Notes under the pieces: model-generated | Told to the model about the DNA's origin: nothing | Seen by the model: only the letters and a program-made list of their open reading frames with translations | Databases searched by the model: none | In this document: in pieces, positions 45,470 through 58,192 of the stretch | Numbering within the stretch: position 1 is the first letter of the stretch | Layout: every line of letters starts with the position of its first letter | Assembly: GCF_037975245.1 (NCBI RefSeq) | Contig: NC_092568.1 | Span: 31,404,501-31,468,500, forward strand | Source: Apostichopus japonicus | Taxonomy: Eukaryota; Echinodermata; Holothuroidea; Aspidochirotida; Stichopodidae | Length of the DNA: 64,000 bases | Direction of reading: 5' to 3' | Position numbers and translations under genes: made by a program

Positions 45470-48400
45470 AAAATAGATAAGTTTTGAGTCTGTTTTGACT
45501 TGGTACATCGTTATAGCATTTCCCACACTGTCATCCTCAAATACATGTAAAGAATTACAGGTGTGCGAAACTCTGAAAAGAAATTTGTAAACTTAAAGTT
45601 TAAGAAATGAGATTTATGTAATTAATGCAATATTTGGTGACTTTGACCAGATGTGAAATGGATTAATGAATTTAACAACCTGGGCAACTACTGTATTCTG
45701 ATTATTTGACTTTTGAAGCTTTCTATTTGTATTCATAACTGTATTTAACCTAATTAATGAATCTAGTGTATAAATTGTACCATATGAATTAATGTTTGAA
45801 TGCATTTTGATGCTGCAGTGATGCTTGGTGGTCGGTGAGTACTGTACTCACTGTACTGTACTGTTGTCAATGTCGGCTTCCCTCTTATCTTTTAAGTTAT
45901 TTCCACCTTTCTGCTGTCAGTGAGAAGTAAAGCTTCGAGGAACATGCTTCAACTTTTAATTGTTTAATCTAGCAGGACAGGTCTGTGAGCGTGGCACCTT
46001 CCTTAATTGCCATTCACTAAATCTTACATACCTAGCTCTTTGAGCCTACTATACAGTAAACAACAGAATCAATCACACACCGCATATATCACTCTTTTTG
46101 TTTTCCTAGTACTAGCTAATTTATACTTTCAGTTGTTTGTGACCAAAACTGTCAGTTTCATATCCTCACCCGAGTACAAGGAATAAACGTCAGCTTCAGG
46201 AATTGTCTCAGTCCTGGGTTATGTAGTACTTTAATATATCACTGAGCTCAAATTCAGTCACTTTTTAGTTTACATTGTTTTCACTTGAAAAGGTCTTGTC
46301 ACTCCTAACGACCACTCCAAACCAATACTAACAAACAAAAACCAATGCAGCAAATACTACAGTACACTATACACATCTCATTATCAATATATATAAATCT
46401 CTCTGAGCAGGTTTCTACAAACCCTGCTATTTCCACTCTCCATCTGTGCTATTTACCCTAGGCCTCCACACTGCACCAGCAGACGGTATTAAAGTTACTC
46501 CATCTAGAACTATAAAATTACGCTCCAACACTAGCGTCACATTTCCTCCAGCTTCCTTCCTAATCCCAGAGATATTGTTAAACAGATTCTCTGCTTTCAT
46601 ATTTTTGCCTGAATTCTTCTGTAACAAGATATTTAGCTGCCAGGATTACAGCATATGCACCATTAAAGTTGATTTAGTGTGTATACAGAGCAGCAGTGGT
46701 AACAGCAATCTTGTCATCTTCCTACTGTACCGCAGAAAAAAAATAAATCCATTTGTCATTTCCCAAAATACTCTTCTGGCTTGCTGTAATTTTCCTTGAT
46801 TGGAGTCCCATCCTGATTCAAGGTCGGAGGATTTTTTTGTTTTTTTGTTTAGGGTTGTATAAATAAATATGTATGTATTGTATACACATGAATCCGTTTT
46901 GATTAATGCGTAGTGGTTGTTATAATACTGCCTCTTTTTAGTTTGTTCTTTTGTTTATACTGTAGATTTCTCTTCTGCTCCTTGTCTTGCTTTCATTTTA
47001 TTTACAAATTAAATCCCTAAAAATACAAATAAATAAATAAATAATGGATAAATGTTTTAAATGTGTCCTTAGAATTAAGTCTTTGATCAAATAATGAAAC
47101 CAATGCAATGTATGGACTTAATGTATTCCAAAATGCTTTTAGAAGGGATCCCTTTCCAATATTGTAAAATGGTTGTTTGTCATAAATTAAATTCTCTGTA
47201 CTTTACTGATACTGCCATATATTGCATGTCATAGTCGTTCAGGGAATTCTTCCAAAGAAAAGAATTTGGCAGTGAAGAATTTAAACTTTTTCCTTGCCTG
47301 AATTAGTGGTTGCATAAATTGCAACGTATGTACTACCAATTCAATTATAATGCACGTACGCGAACAATTATAATTTTGTGCATTGTTCTATTTGGATGTT
47401 CACATCTTTGTGTACTGAAGAATTTGTACCTTCACAATTTGCTACAACTACAGCTGCAACTTGATACATATTAAACAACAAATTCTTAATAATAGTCCCA
47501 ATGGCATATTAATGTCTACATGAGCAGCTAGGATTGTGCAATGTTCAATTGCTCCCTATATCCAATGATCGAAACATTGAGATTGGCAGATTTTTGGTAA
47601 GGTCAGTTCTTTATCTATCCCATAACTAACCTGGGATTAGCCTCAAAGGAATTACTGTAGTTAACATGTTTTCGACTATAGATCTTTTCTTCTCACACTT
47701 CCAGACAACCAATTCTAAATACATGGAATCTTGCCAAGCAGGTCATCCAAGGTGTGCCACCAAAAATAACACACTCTTTTGAAATATACGCTTCCTCCCA
47801 AATGCAATTTTCTTTTTGTCTAATTTGGCCTTTCCAAAAGTTTCTGGCAATAAATTCTTAGAGATGAAAAAAACCAGTCGATTTTTTTCTTTTGAGACAA
47901 TTAGAAAAGGAACAAAGTAAACTGAAGATCGTTAAGTAGTCCAAACGTTAGAACTATTCAAAGCTCTTCATACTTATTTAGGCATACATTGCATTCAAAG
48001 ATTTGACTGAGTAATACACAAATTTATTTCAAAACATTTGTGTCCAAACATGGCCAGCTTCTAGACCTTAGTCTGTTTGGCACAGTACCAGTAATGGTAT
48101 AAACATACTTGTCTACAGCTTTAATTGACTTTTCCCTCAGCAAGAACTATCACTATTCAGCGGATAGTTTCAGTGTTGCCTCTATCTGTCCTGGGCCTGA
48201 AATCGCAGTCTGTTGACAAGCTGTTAGCAATTTTGAATTGAGCTCACATCAAGATATATCTCCCCAGTTTATTACCCCCTTGCACTGAGTCAGAGGATCT
48301 AATTCACACTTTCATTTCTTAGTGACAGAAGAGAAAACTGCTGAAGATCAAGGAAATGGGGAGAAAAATGGAAAAAAAATAAAAGTCTGTGCCTTGTAAA

Positions 48401-49090
48401 TGTGTGAATGTTGCCTCTGATTCCTTCTCCTTACTGTACATTTTACAGAAAATGTTTAGAATTTACTGCCCTGTCTTGGCATATGAACCGAATGCCCTAC
48501 TGAAAAAACACAGTGCATTTAGAAGGTAGAATTTATGCAGGAAGACTGGAATATGGGGGCTTGTGAAGGGAATACCTGTACCTCAAGCATTTATGTGAAA
48601 TGTACCGTTAATTGTTGAAACTTTTCAATCTGAAATATTGCTATTCATGTTAGGAAACGTTACCATAATTATAGTTATATATGTTGGAAATAAGAATGAT
48701 GGGTATATGGAAAGCTTAATTATAGTACTCCAAAGTCTGAGGTCTTAAGACTATAGGGGTTAAAGTCTGTCGAAATAAGGGATTACAAGAAGTGTGCAGT
48801 ATATGAAATCACACGGATGGTGAAAACTATCAATCTATTAAAATTCTGAGTCTTCAAATCAGTCTTTGTGATCAACTAATTTTACCATAACAATGTGATT
48901 CATTTTTGGTTCCCTCGGAAACCATATAATGCTCTTCCAAAGGTGTTGAAGGTTTATCAGAATGCAATGCATGTCTAGGTAACTTTCTCATTCTTGATAT
49001 GGGGATAACCTTATCACAAATTCTCAGGCAGAAGATGAGGTAGCAAAGCATGTTCAAATGAAATGTACTGGAAATTTACTTCAGTACATT
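45470..49090. other. No gene recognised
   Basis: Unremarkable AT-rich sequence. Open frames at about 46.45 to 46.8 kb on both strands overlap each other and have no known domain. Confidence 0.5.
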
Positions 49091-49103
49091 TTGAACGTGA
49101 CAC

Positions 49104-49288
49104 AATGAATGAATGAGTGAATGAATGAGTGAATGAATGAATTAATAAACGAACGAACGAACGAACTAATGAGTGAGTGAAATGATTGAATGAATGAATG
49201 AATGAGTTTATGGGTGAATTAATATATGAGTGAATGAATGAATAAGTAAATGCGTTGAGTGAATGAATGAATGAATGAATGAATTAAA
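49104..49288. repeat. (AATG)n tetranucleotide repeat
   Basis: GAATGAATGAATGAGTGAAT-type units with some ACGA units, resuming after the SINE at 49551-49582, so the SINE appears to have inserted in or next to it. Confidence 0.9.
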
Positions 49289-49542
49289 TGTATGTATGTA
49301 TTGTTTGTATTTTAGATCCTCCTGCAAGCAGGAACTCGCGAAGATGCCTCATTGGATTATCTAAGCTGCAAGCTGACCAAAGTCAGTCTCTTAGATTCAT
49401 ATTTAATGTCCATGATGATGAATTGTCAATTGTCAACAACTCTGTAACTGCATGGACGACATACATTAATCTTGGAGTGACTCGAACTGGGGACCTTGTA
49501 ATGATTGGAAGGCACCGGCGTTAACAACTGAGCTAACACTCC
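49289..49542 (-). mobile_element. SINE family A, full-length copy
   Basis: On the minus strand it starts GGAGTGTTAGCTCAGTTG, has B box AGTTCGAGTC and CACTCC, then the shared body and an ATAC-type tail (seen as TGTATGTATGTATTG). It retains the CGCGAGTTCCTGCTTGCAGG part missing in the 43.4-kb copy. Confidence 0.9.
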
Positions 49543-49589
49543 TTGATGGAATAACGGAATGATTGAATGAATGAATGAAATGATTTGGA

Positions 49590-52500
49590 ATAATTTCTAA
49601 TGTTTCCTAAATTATATATCAACAGCAATGTTGCACTGAAAGTGTTTTATGGCTAGCTGAAATGGCGGTAAAATGTTCCAAATTTTCAATTTAAAACGTG
49701 AACTGTATCACACTTTTTCTCTGCTGATTTCCGGTTGTATGTGTCAGTTGAATGCTCTAGATTGTAGGTATATCACTACATAACTCTGTTGTTAACTTTG
49801 CACATACATGTAGCAGGCATGAGTTTTTCCGCGAATTCGCGGAATATCCATGATTTCCTTTCTACCTCCAAGATTTAAACCTCTCAGTTTCTGTGCATTC
49901 TAACAACAGCATTGTATCATTTGATCCATCGTGCGCATGTTTTTCATTACCAATGGATGTCCAACCTGCAGGGGGACAAAAACTATATTATTACACACTG
50001 TAGGCATTTGCAAACTGGAGCCTATACCGCAATTTTTGCAAAGTTCCGTGATTTTTTTTACCCCAGGCTCATCCCTGATGTAGCTAAATGAAGAGACCAC
50101 TTTATCAGAGTATGAATGGCGATTTATCTTCCAATTAAAACAATAAGATGAAGGAAATAATAGAACAGATGGTCGTTTCATAGCTTTGAAGGAGACCTTC
50201 GACATAAGTTTTCAATTTTTCATTGCATGAAATTCCCTGCAACACATGCTTCATATTATATTTGCATCATAGCATCGTATACCATTTTACAATGTGGAAT
50301 CTGAAAAGAATCTCCTTTCCTCTCTGGGTTGTTGCTTTCAGAGGTCAGTACCCTTAATTTATATCCTGAATCCTAGCTCATTCAGGAGAAGCTCAAACAT
50401 TAGAACGTGATCAAGTTGGAAGCACCATTTATTAAAGGTGATTTTTCTCACACTTTTCTTATTAAGTCTCTCGCTATTTCCAGAAAACCGATTTCATTGG
50501 ATTCCACGAGGCTCAATTATATATCCTTTTGTTATTAAGATTAGACATTGTTAGGCTCTTCCTCTCATTCCTTCAAGAAATAAAGCTGGATTTGCTCTCA
50601 CGAAATATCTGGAACCTTTTGCGTATTCGGACAAATAATGAAAAGAATCGACAAAAAGCAGAAAGCGTCTTAAGAACGCTACAATTTATTATTTCGAGAG
50701 GGAGGGCAGTTTTTAAAATTTTAACGGTCGTGGATCTTATTATCTGGAGTGCTTTTACAATTGAGGTACAGTAAATTCTCTTTGCTACATCTGACAGGGG
50801 ATATTTGGAAACTAAGTGCATCTTATGAGGTCAGTGAAGTTTAATTGATAAGTCAAGAGGTAACAGGATTAGTGCATGGTCGCTCTTCTGCAGAGGTGAA
50901 ATATACCCAGCATTAGAATAAGTTTATAACAAATTTGAAAAGAGAAGAAAACACAATTTTCTCAGTCAGGTTTTCCTTGGTGATGTTCTCATTGTTTAGC
51001 CTAATGATATACATGCAAAGCATGATAGTTCTGCTGTAATGTGGAAGACTGGAAAAACTTGAATTATTATTTTATTGATATTGAGAAAATGACATGCATG
51101 CATGCAAAACAGAATAGTTGAATGTAAAAAATAAACAATCAAAAAAAGGAAGAAAAAACCGGAAAGATAGAGAGCGATAGAGAGAGGGAGAGAAACCAGA
51201 GTGAAGAAAAACAACAAAATAATGGCAGCAATTGGAATGATTAGTGATTAATAAAAAACAGATTATTTCTATAATTGATATTAGTACTCAATTGGAGTTG
51301 AGACGTAGATTCTTTAATGACATTAATACTGTAATTATCTGATGAAATTGACAAACATGTGATGCAAATTATATTTTAACTGGTTTAATTGAACTAACTC
51401 ACCAACAATTGTTAACTACAGTAATTAATGTCATGGAGCTGGTAATATCCACCATATTGTTTAACAGTATATAAAGGATACAAAGCTAGCTGACAGGTTG
51501 AATGTGAAAATGCTACAACATTGAATGTTAATAATATATATACTGTATAATCTTCCATTAGTTCTGTTTTGGGTTTTAATACTCCTAGTATGCAGTGAGT
51601 GTGTGTATGATGTTCCAAATCGAAGATTCGCCAGACTGCTTTGTCATTATAATTGCAGCAAGTAAATAGGTAGATGTTTATTGCAGATGCATGTAACCAG
51701 CGGGAAATAATTTAGTGTTATGCATGCTTCCTGTTGATAGCAAGAAGGGCAGGGAGAGGGGTGGGGGGGGGGAGGTTCGCGGTGAGGAATATAAGGAGAA
51801 GGGGAGAGACAGGAAAGGATTTTCCTCACAGATGGTTAATTGTAAGTAGTATGGAAGATAGTCAGCATGTATTCGCCACCTGCATTTTCCACCAGTATTT
51901 TCCACCTACATTATTATTAAATTAATTACTCTGATTGACAGGTAGTTGTTTCACACTTAATATAGAAAAAGGAAATGTAACAGTACTCAGGTTATAAAGA
52001 TTTCCAAATTCTGTTGAGTTGTGCACAAGGGAAAGCTGCATGATAAGAGACATTTCACTATATAAATAGAAAGTAGCTTCTGTATCTTTTGTGGTTATAC
52101 TTTAGGGAGACAAAATGGTGGTGGCTTCTCTCTGTTATCCTGCATTTCAATTAACCAATTATATTGATCATTACGACTGGTGTATAATGAGCTATCAGAA
52201 TGAACTTTGAATCTGTCTCCCTCCCCCCCCCCCAAAAAAAAAAGAAGTAGAAAGAAGCAAAAGAATAAAGATCAGGGAAAATTCCCCTTTCATTCCCTCC
52301 AATTCCCAATTCAGTTTTATTTTGGAGGAGGGGGGGAGGGAGAGGTATGGAGGGTGGGGGGCTGACATGTCTTCATGACTGTGCAAACTGAGGTTGGACT
52401 TTTATTTTTATTCTTTTATTCTTATTGAACCCAAATATGCTAGTCTGTATAATTATGTAAAACAATGGTCACTTATGATGTAACTTCGCCAAGCATTTTA

Positions 52501-54690
52501 CTGACTATCTTCTTAGAATTTTTTTTTCCACCGAGAACTTTAATTTTATAATTTTTAATTTAGCACACTGTTATTTCTGGAAATAATTTTGGACGGCCCA
52601 AAATTACCAGAAAGTTAATTTTCAAAACTATTATAATTTTTTAACATATGTACTAAAAGTTCCGGCAAAATACTGATGACCTTTATGCAGATATTATTTC
52701 TCCTTAAAAGAAGAAAATGAAGAATATATGGATAAGGTATATCCTTTCAGAAAAAAAAGGAAAGAAGAATGATACAATGTTATCACATTCGAATTTTTTT
52801 TATTAGTCTGACACCCTTAGCAATACTGTATTTTATACTCCACCCCCCCCCCTCCTCTAACCTAAAAGGTAAGAAAAATGAAATCTGATATGGAATCTCA
52901 ATTTAAGGCAATAATTGGTAACATTCATCAATTGATATATGGAAATATATATCACAGCACTGAGCCATATCTTTGTATACATTGCCTGTAATTGAATCAA
53001 ACACACAAATTTACACAAGACAGGTTTCTGATGTGAAGTACATATATGTCTTGTTGTCACTAGAAGTAGTTTCTTGGACAGCCAACAGAGTGATGTCAAA
53101 ATTTTTATTCTGCATATCCTAATGTTTATAGGTAGAGGGTATCCTATGAGATTTTTGAAAGAGATAAAACCAAAAGTAACTACCTGAGGGAATTTATGAA
53201 ATTTATATACAAAGTATTTTACATTGGTGAATATTCTTTCAATTTGCTAGGAGTCGATCTATGAGGTGATTGAAGGATGGAGGGAGATGAAATGAGATAA
53301 GACGGATATAAACAAACTGTTTCTCTTCTTCTTTATTCATATATTGATCAAAGCTATTTCCCTCATATTTTAGTAGCAATGCAGTATTTCCACCTCCCCC
53401 TGCTCCCTACTTCACAGCCTAATACCCCAAAAATGATATTTTGTTTTGCATAATTTGCATTATTTACTATTTTCTCTGGTATACACTGTTTATCAAGAGC
53501 TATACTTAAATGTGGGAACTTTAGAAGGAAAGTTGGATTCTGCTCTAAAAAAGACTAAATATTTTTAATTATTTTTTTTGTTATCTTATCTTTTGTCTTT
53601 TACTTACTTTGCACTTTTCACTGTGCCACAAGCGTCTTTTTGATGGAAACTGGTGCATTACAGATATTCATTATTATTATTACTACTTTAATGTTACTTA
53701 ACTTCATCTCACTTGGTCCTAATTGAATACCTAGAAAAGCCAAATATTTTATACTTGTCTAGTTGCTGATTAGAAATGAACCGAAGTAGTAGCACTACAG
53801 AGTACAAAACATGCTTAAAGAAAGAAAGAATTCAAAATCAATCTTTTAGATCCTTTAACAAATTTACAAGGTTTCAACAACAAACATAAACTTTTCATAT
53901 CAACCATGATTAATCTACTTGGAGAGAAATAAACATGACTTAAATACATGATATTTATACACTGTTTTAACTGTGCTGTAAGATGATGAATGGGAACAGA
54001 GTCATGCAAATCTGTTGCCACCAAGGTAGAACATGCATAAAACAGAAACTATGGATTCCATTCCTCTCTCCTTCCCCGTGCTATGCTCTTATGATTCTAT
54101 CTATCCTATATCTTTAAATATCACATTTGAAGAGATGTATGTCTCATCTTTCAGAGGAGGGATTAATTTAACACATTTTATTATCAACAATCATAAATAT
54201 CAAACAGGCCTTATAAACAAAATGTCTGGGAAGTCCTTTATCAGTAGATAAGTATAGATGACCCTAGCTCTCTTTAAAGATAACTGCATGACATAGATCA
54301 GAACTATAATAGATCAAGTTTGACTTACTCAGATTATTATTTTTTTTGTCTCTAAAAAGAACTTGAGAAAGACAGATCCGTTTGATTAGATTTGTTCAGC
54401 TGTTTGTTTCCACAAGCATTGCTTGCATGCTTCCTTCTTGTAACTCCTTGAAAGACTGGGTGACATTGCATGAACTTCACATTCATCTTAACAAGATGAA
54501 TGTGTAATCTGGCATAAATCTGTTAGTGGATTAGAATTTCTAGACTTTACATTGGACTGTCTATTGTAAATATATATGTACTACACTGACAATTTGTAAC
54601 AACTGGCTGATGCAGCGGTATTTATGATGTGAGCTTTCAGCTGTTTAATCATATCAAGATGATTATTGTTCAATGTCTGTGGGATATTCC
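49590..54690. other. No gene recognised
   Basis: Low-complexity A/T and G/C tracts (C run at 52220, G-rich 52325, C run at 52845). The block 50.50 to 50.78 kb is of higher complexity with long overlapping open frames on both strands, but no known domain. Confidence 0.5.
51740..51780 (+). repeat. G-rich tract
   Basis: GGGCAGGGAGAGGGGTGGGG and more G, a G-quadruplex candidate. Confidence 0.65.
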
Positions 54691-54703
54691 ATCCCTAATA
54701 AAG

Positions 54704-54776
54704 ACTGGACAGCTCTGTTGGCAGAGCACTGGACTTTGTAATCCTGAGGTCACTGAGTTTGAATCCCATTCTAACT
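54704..54776 (+). mobile_element. tRNA-like sequence (SINE family B head or tRNA pseudogene)
   Basis: GGACAGCTCTGTTGGCAGAG, anticodon-arm-like GGACTTTGTAATCC and B box GAGTTTGAATCCCA follow tRNA order with a threonine-type TGT in the anticodon place. The anticodon stem is imperfect and the loop has eight bases, so a working tRNA is unlikely. The 3' flank matches the 44.2-kb copy. Confidence 0.55.
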
Positions 54777-54844
54777 AAATAAATTCTTTGCTCTGTTCCC
54801 AGTTAATATTCCATTGTGCAGTGCTTGTTTGAATTAAAATGTGT

Positions 54845-56290
54845 TAGTATGTGGTACTGTATTAGTGTATGTGATACTGTGTACTGTATTTGATACTGTA
54901 GTATGCTGTATACTGTAGTATGTGACACGGTATACTGTATGTGATACTGTGTACTATATACTGTATGTGATACTGTATTACTGTATGTGATACTGTATTA
55001 CTGTATGTGATACTGTATTACTGTATGTGATACTGTGTACTGTATTGATACTGTAGTATGCTGTATACTGTAGTATGTGACACGGTATACTGTATGTGAT
55101 ACTGTGTACTATATACTGTATGTGATACTGTATTACTGTATGTGATACTGTATTACTGTATGTGATACTGTACTACTGTATGTGATACTGTATTACTGTA
55201 TGTGATACTGTGTACTGTATTGATACTGTAGTATGCTTTATACTGTAGTATGTGACACGGTATACTGTATGTGATACTGTGTACTACTATACTGTATGAG
55301 ATACTGTAAATTACTGTATGTGATACTGTATTACTGTATGTGATACTGTATTACTGTATGTGATACTGTATTACTGTATGTGATACTGTATTACTGTATG
55401 TGATACTGTATTACTGTATGTGATACTGTATTACTGTATGTGATACTGTATTACTGTATGTGATACTGTATTACTGTATGTGATACTGTATTACTGTATG
55501 CGATACTGTACTTACTGTATGTGATACTGTATTACTGTATGAGATACTGTAAATTACTGTATGTGATACTGTATTACTGTATGTGATACTGTATTACTGT
55601 ATGTGATACTGTATTACTGTATGTGATACTGTATTACTGTATGTGATACTTGTATTACTGTATGTGATACTGTATTACTGTATGTGATAATGTATTACTG
55701 TATGTGATACTGTATTACTGTATGTGATACTGTATTACTGTATGTGATACTGTATTACTGTATGTGATACTGTGTACTGTATTGATACTGTATTACTGTA
55801 TGTGATACTGTATTACTGTATGTGATACTGCATTACTGTATGTGATACTGTATTACTGTATGTGATACTGTATTACTGTATGTGATACTGTATTACTGTA
55901 TGTGATACTGTATTACTGTATGTGATACTGTATTACTGTATGTGATACTGTATTACTGTATGTGATACTGTATTACTGTATGTGATACTGTATTACTGTA
56001 TGTGATACTGTATTACTGTATGTGATACTGTATTACTGTATGTGATGCTGTATTACTGTATGTGATGCTGTATTACTGTATGTGATACTGTATTACTGTA
56101 TGTGATACTGTATTACTGTATGTGATACTGTATTACTGTATGTGATACTGTATTACTGTATGTGATACTGTATTACTGTATGTGATATTGTGTACCGTAT
56201 ACTGTATGCGAAACTACTATATATACTGTAATATTCTGTATACTGTAGTATGCTGTGTACTGTACAGTAGGTATGTGATATGTAATACTG
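54845..56290. repeat. 20-bp minisatellite with higher-order units
   Basis: The unit TGATACTGTATTACTGTATG repeats for about 1.4 kb, in long runs without a change between 55.3 and 56.2 kb. Near 54880, 55030 and 55210 a longer block recurs (TGATACTGTAGTATGCTGTA, then TGTGACACGGTATACTGTAT), so a compound unit of about 150 to 180 bases was duplicated too. Ends are diverged. Confidence 0.95.
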
Positions 56291-56299
56291 TACAGTAAG

Positions 56300-57460
56300 T
56301 ATACTATATAGGATGAGATACTGTAAAATGTGATATGATGTTAGCATTCTAGTTACTTGAAGCTTTATTTTGTACAATAATATGATCAGTGATAATGTTC
56401 ATTTGGTCTCTCAATTGCGAACTTATGGTAGGACAGATGAATATTCGAATCTAAGTTTTAGCTTTTACCTTGATAACATTAACTGTGCTAGTGAAATAAG
56501 AGAAACAAACTTAAGGAATAAGTTGTGTAAGATTGATGTGAATTGCTTTACAAACTGACTAAACTGCACTTCAGAAAAAGTAAAGATGATACATTGCAGC
56601 TTTTGTATACACTAAAAGCCCTATGTTAAGGAAATATTACCATGGAAACCAAGATATATACTCAGTCATTTCCTCAAAGATATCCACAAGGAAAGGTACT
56701 AAAAAGGTAACATTGTCTCAAAATACTTAATTTACTGTAAGTGCACAGTATTGTAAAAAGACACATAAATGGTTAAAAAAAAATGGCAAGGAAGTTTTGT
56801 CTTTTCATAACTTTAAGAGAATTATTTCCTTTTAACCCATTATCACCAGCAGAATGGTAATTCATAATTGTATAGATCCGAGGTCACTATAGCTGCTGTC
56901 TCTCTCTCATGCTCATGAGAGTTTGATTTACTAGCAATGGATTGCGTGCAGGATTAGCCTGGATGTGTAATATTTTTATGGTGTGTATAGCTTAATGGTT
57001 TAGGAGTCTTACTGCACAGTAAATCATTCTGAGCCTTGGAAATGCCTTTGGCATTGTTCCAGTAGAAAGATGGAAAAATTTGTGATTTGTGACTGATCTT
57101 AAAATTACAAAATGTGACAGTAGTGAAAGTAGTAACATATGTTGGTTTGCTTAAAATATGTACCAGGAGAGCAGGAAATGGGTAGAAAATAAACAGTGGT
57201 GTAATTTAAAGGAAATATTGATAGAAATGAGATGGAGGATGGGAAAGAGTAGGGTATGAGGGGAGGAGGGAATGATGAGCCTCAAGCTGTGCAGGCTCAT
57301 ATCTGACGTTATTCCTACATATAATGATAACAGATCAAAGATTTTTGTGAAATCACTGGAAACTGCATCTATCAACACAAAATCAAAACCCTTGCTTACA
57401 AATGTAATGTGTGCAATTCTTACCAATACTTGGTTGCTCTGCGTTCGTGTAGTACACTGT
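56300..57460. other. No gene recognised
   Basis: Ordinary AT-rich sequence between the minisatellite and the MITE. Confidence 0.5.
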
Positions 57461-57466
57461 TGTTAA

Positions 57467-58060
57467 AGCAGCATTTTGCGTTTGGTCGCCTTTTTCTACT
57501 TTTTTGACATGTCCATCAAGTTTTTTACATATATCAATCACAAAACAGCAAACTAAGATATAATCCAAGTTTTTCCCTGCCAACAACGTTTATTGGCGAG
57601 TAATTAAGGATATTTGCAGATAACGAGAAGAGTTTCCACGATAAATTCCACATTTAAAACTAAACGCATACAGTTCCCCCCAAACCCACTAGTTTGAATT
57701 CAACCAATCAGAGATGCAGGTTTAGTATGAGTTTGCGTTGGTACAACCAGGGAGTTGTTATGGAACTCCCTTGTACAACTGCCATATAGACTGTACACAC
57801 ATAAGGCATGGTGTTGTATTACGTATTGGTCAAGGACATGAGTAGTGTTTAAATATTCATATTATGGGCGAGGTTTATTGGGATCCCAACGGAAAATATC
57901 TTGGAGAAAACAAAATTGAAAGTTGCAAATTTTTCGACTTTTATGCCACCATTTGAAGTAAGATTTAAATAGATAAGCTAGTTACAGTATGTATGTCTTT
58001 ATGGCATAGTGGAGTCAATGAGGTTGAGAAAAATCATAGAAAAGGACGCAAAATGCTGCT
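57467..58060. mobile_element. 594-bp MITE flanked by TTAA
   Basis: The ends AGCAGCATTTTGCG and CGCAAAATGCTGCT are perfect inverted repeats of 14 bases, extended imperfectly by CTTTTTCTA / TAGAAAAGG. TTAA lies directly outside each end (57463-57466 and 58061-58064), the target used by piggyBac-type elements. There is no open transposase, so it is non-autonomous. Confidence 0.88.
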
Positions 58061-58171
58061 TTAAGATATTGCTTCGGTACGTTGTTATTAATTTTGGAAA
58101 TATGAAAAGCTCAGTATTCACAGTGATCTTGTTCTAAATGGAGGCAATTGTACACATATATACAACCTTAT

Positions 58172-58192
58172 CCCCCCCCCCCCCCCCCCCCC
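58172..58192. repeat. C homopolymer
   Basis: About 21 consecutive C. Confidence 0.9.

Noticed and set aside
46427-46799. Overlapping frames on both strands (117 and 66 codons)
   Set aside because: Mutually overlapping, no known motif; I could not separate chance from a decayed repeat.
54704-54776. Functional tRNA-Thr gene
   Set aside because: Anticodon stem mismatch, eight-base loop and no clear acceptor stem pairing; better read as a tRNA-derived relic.
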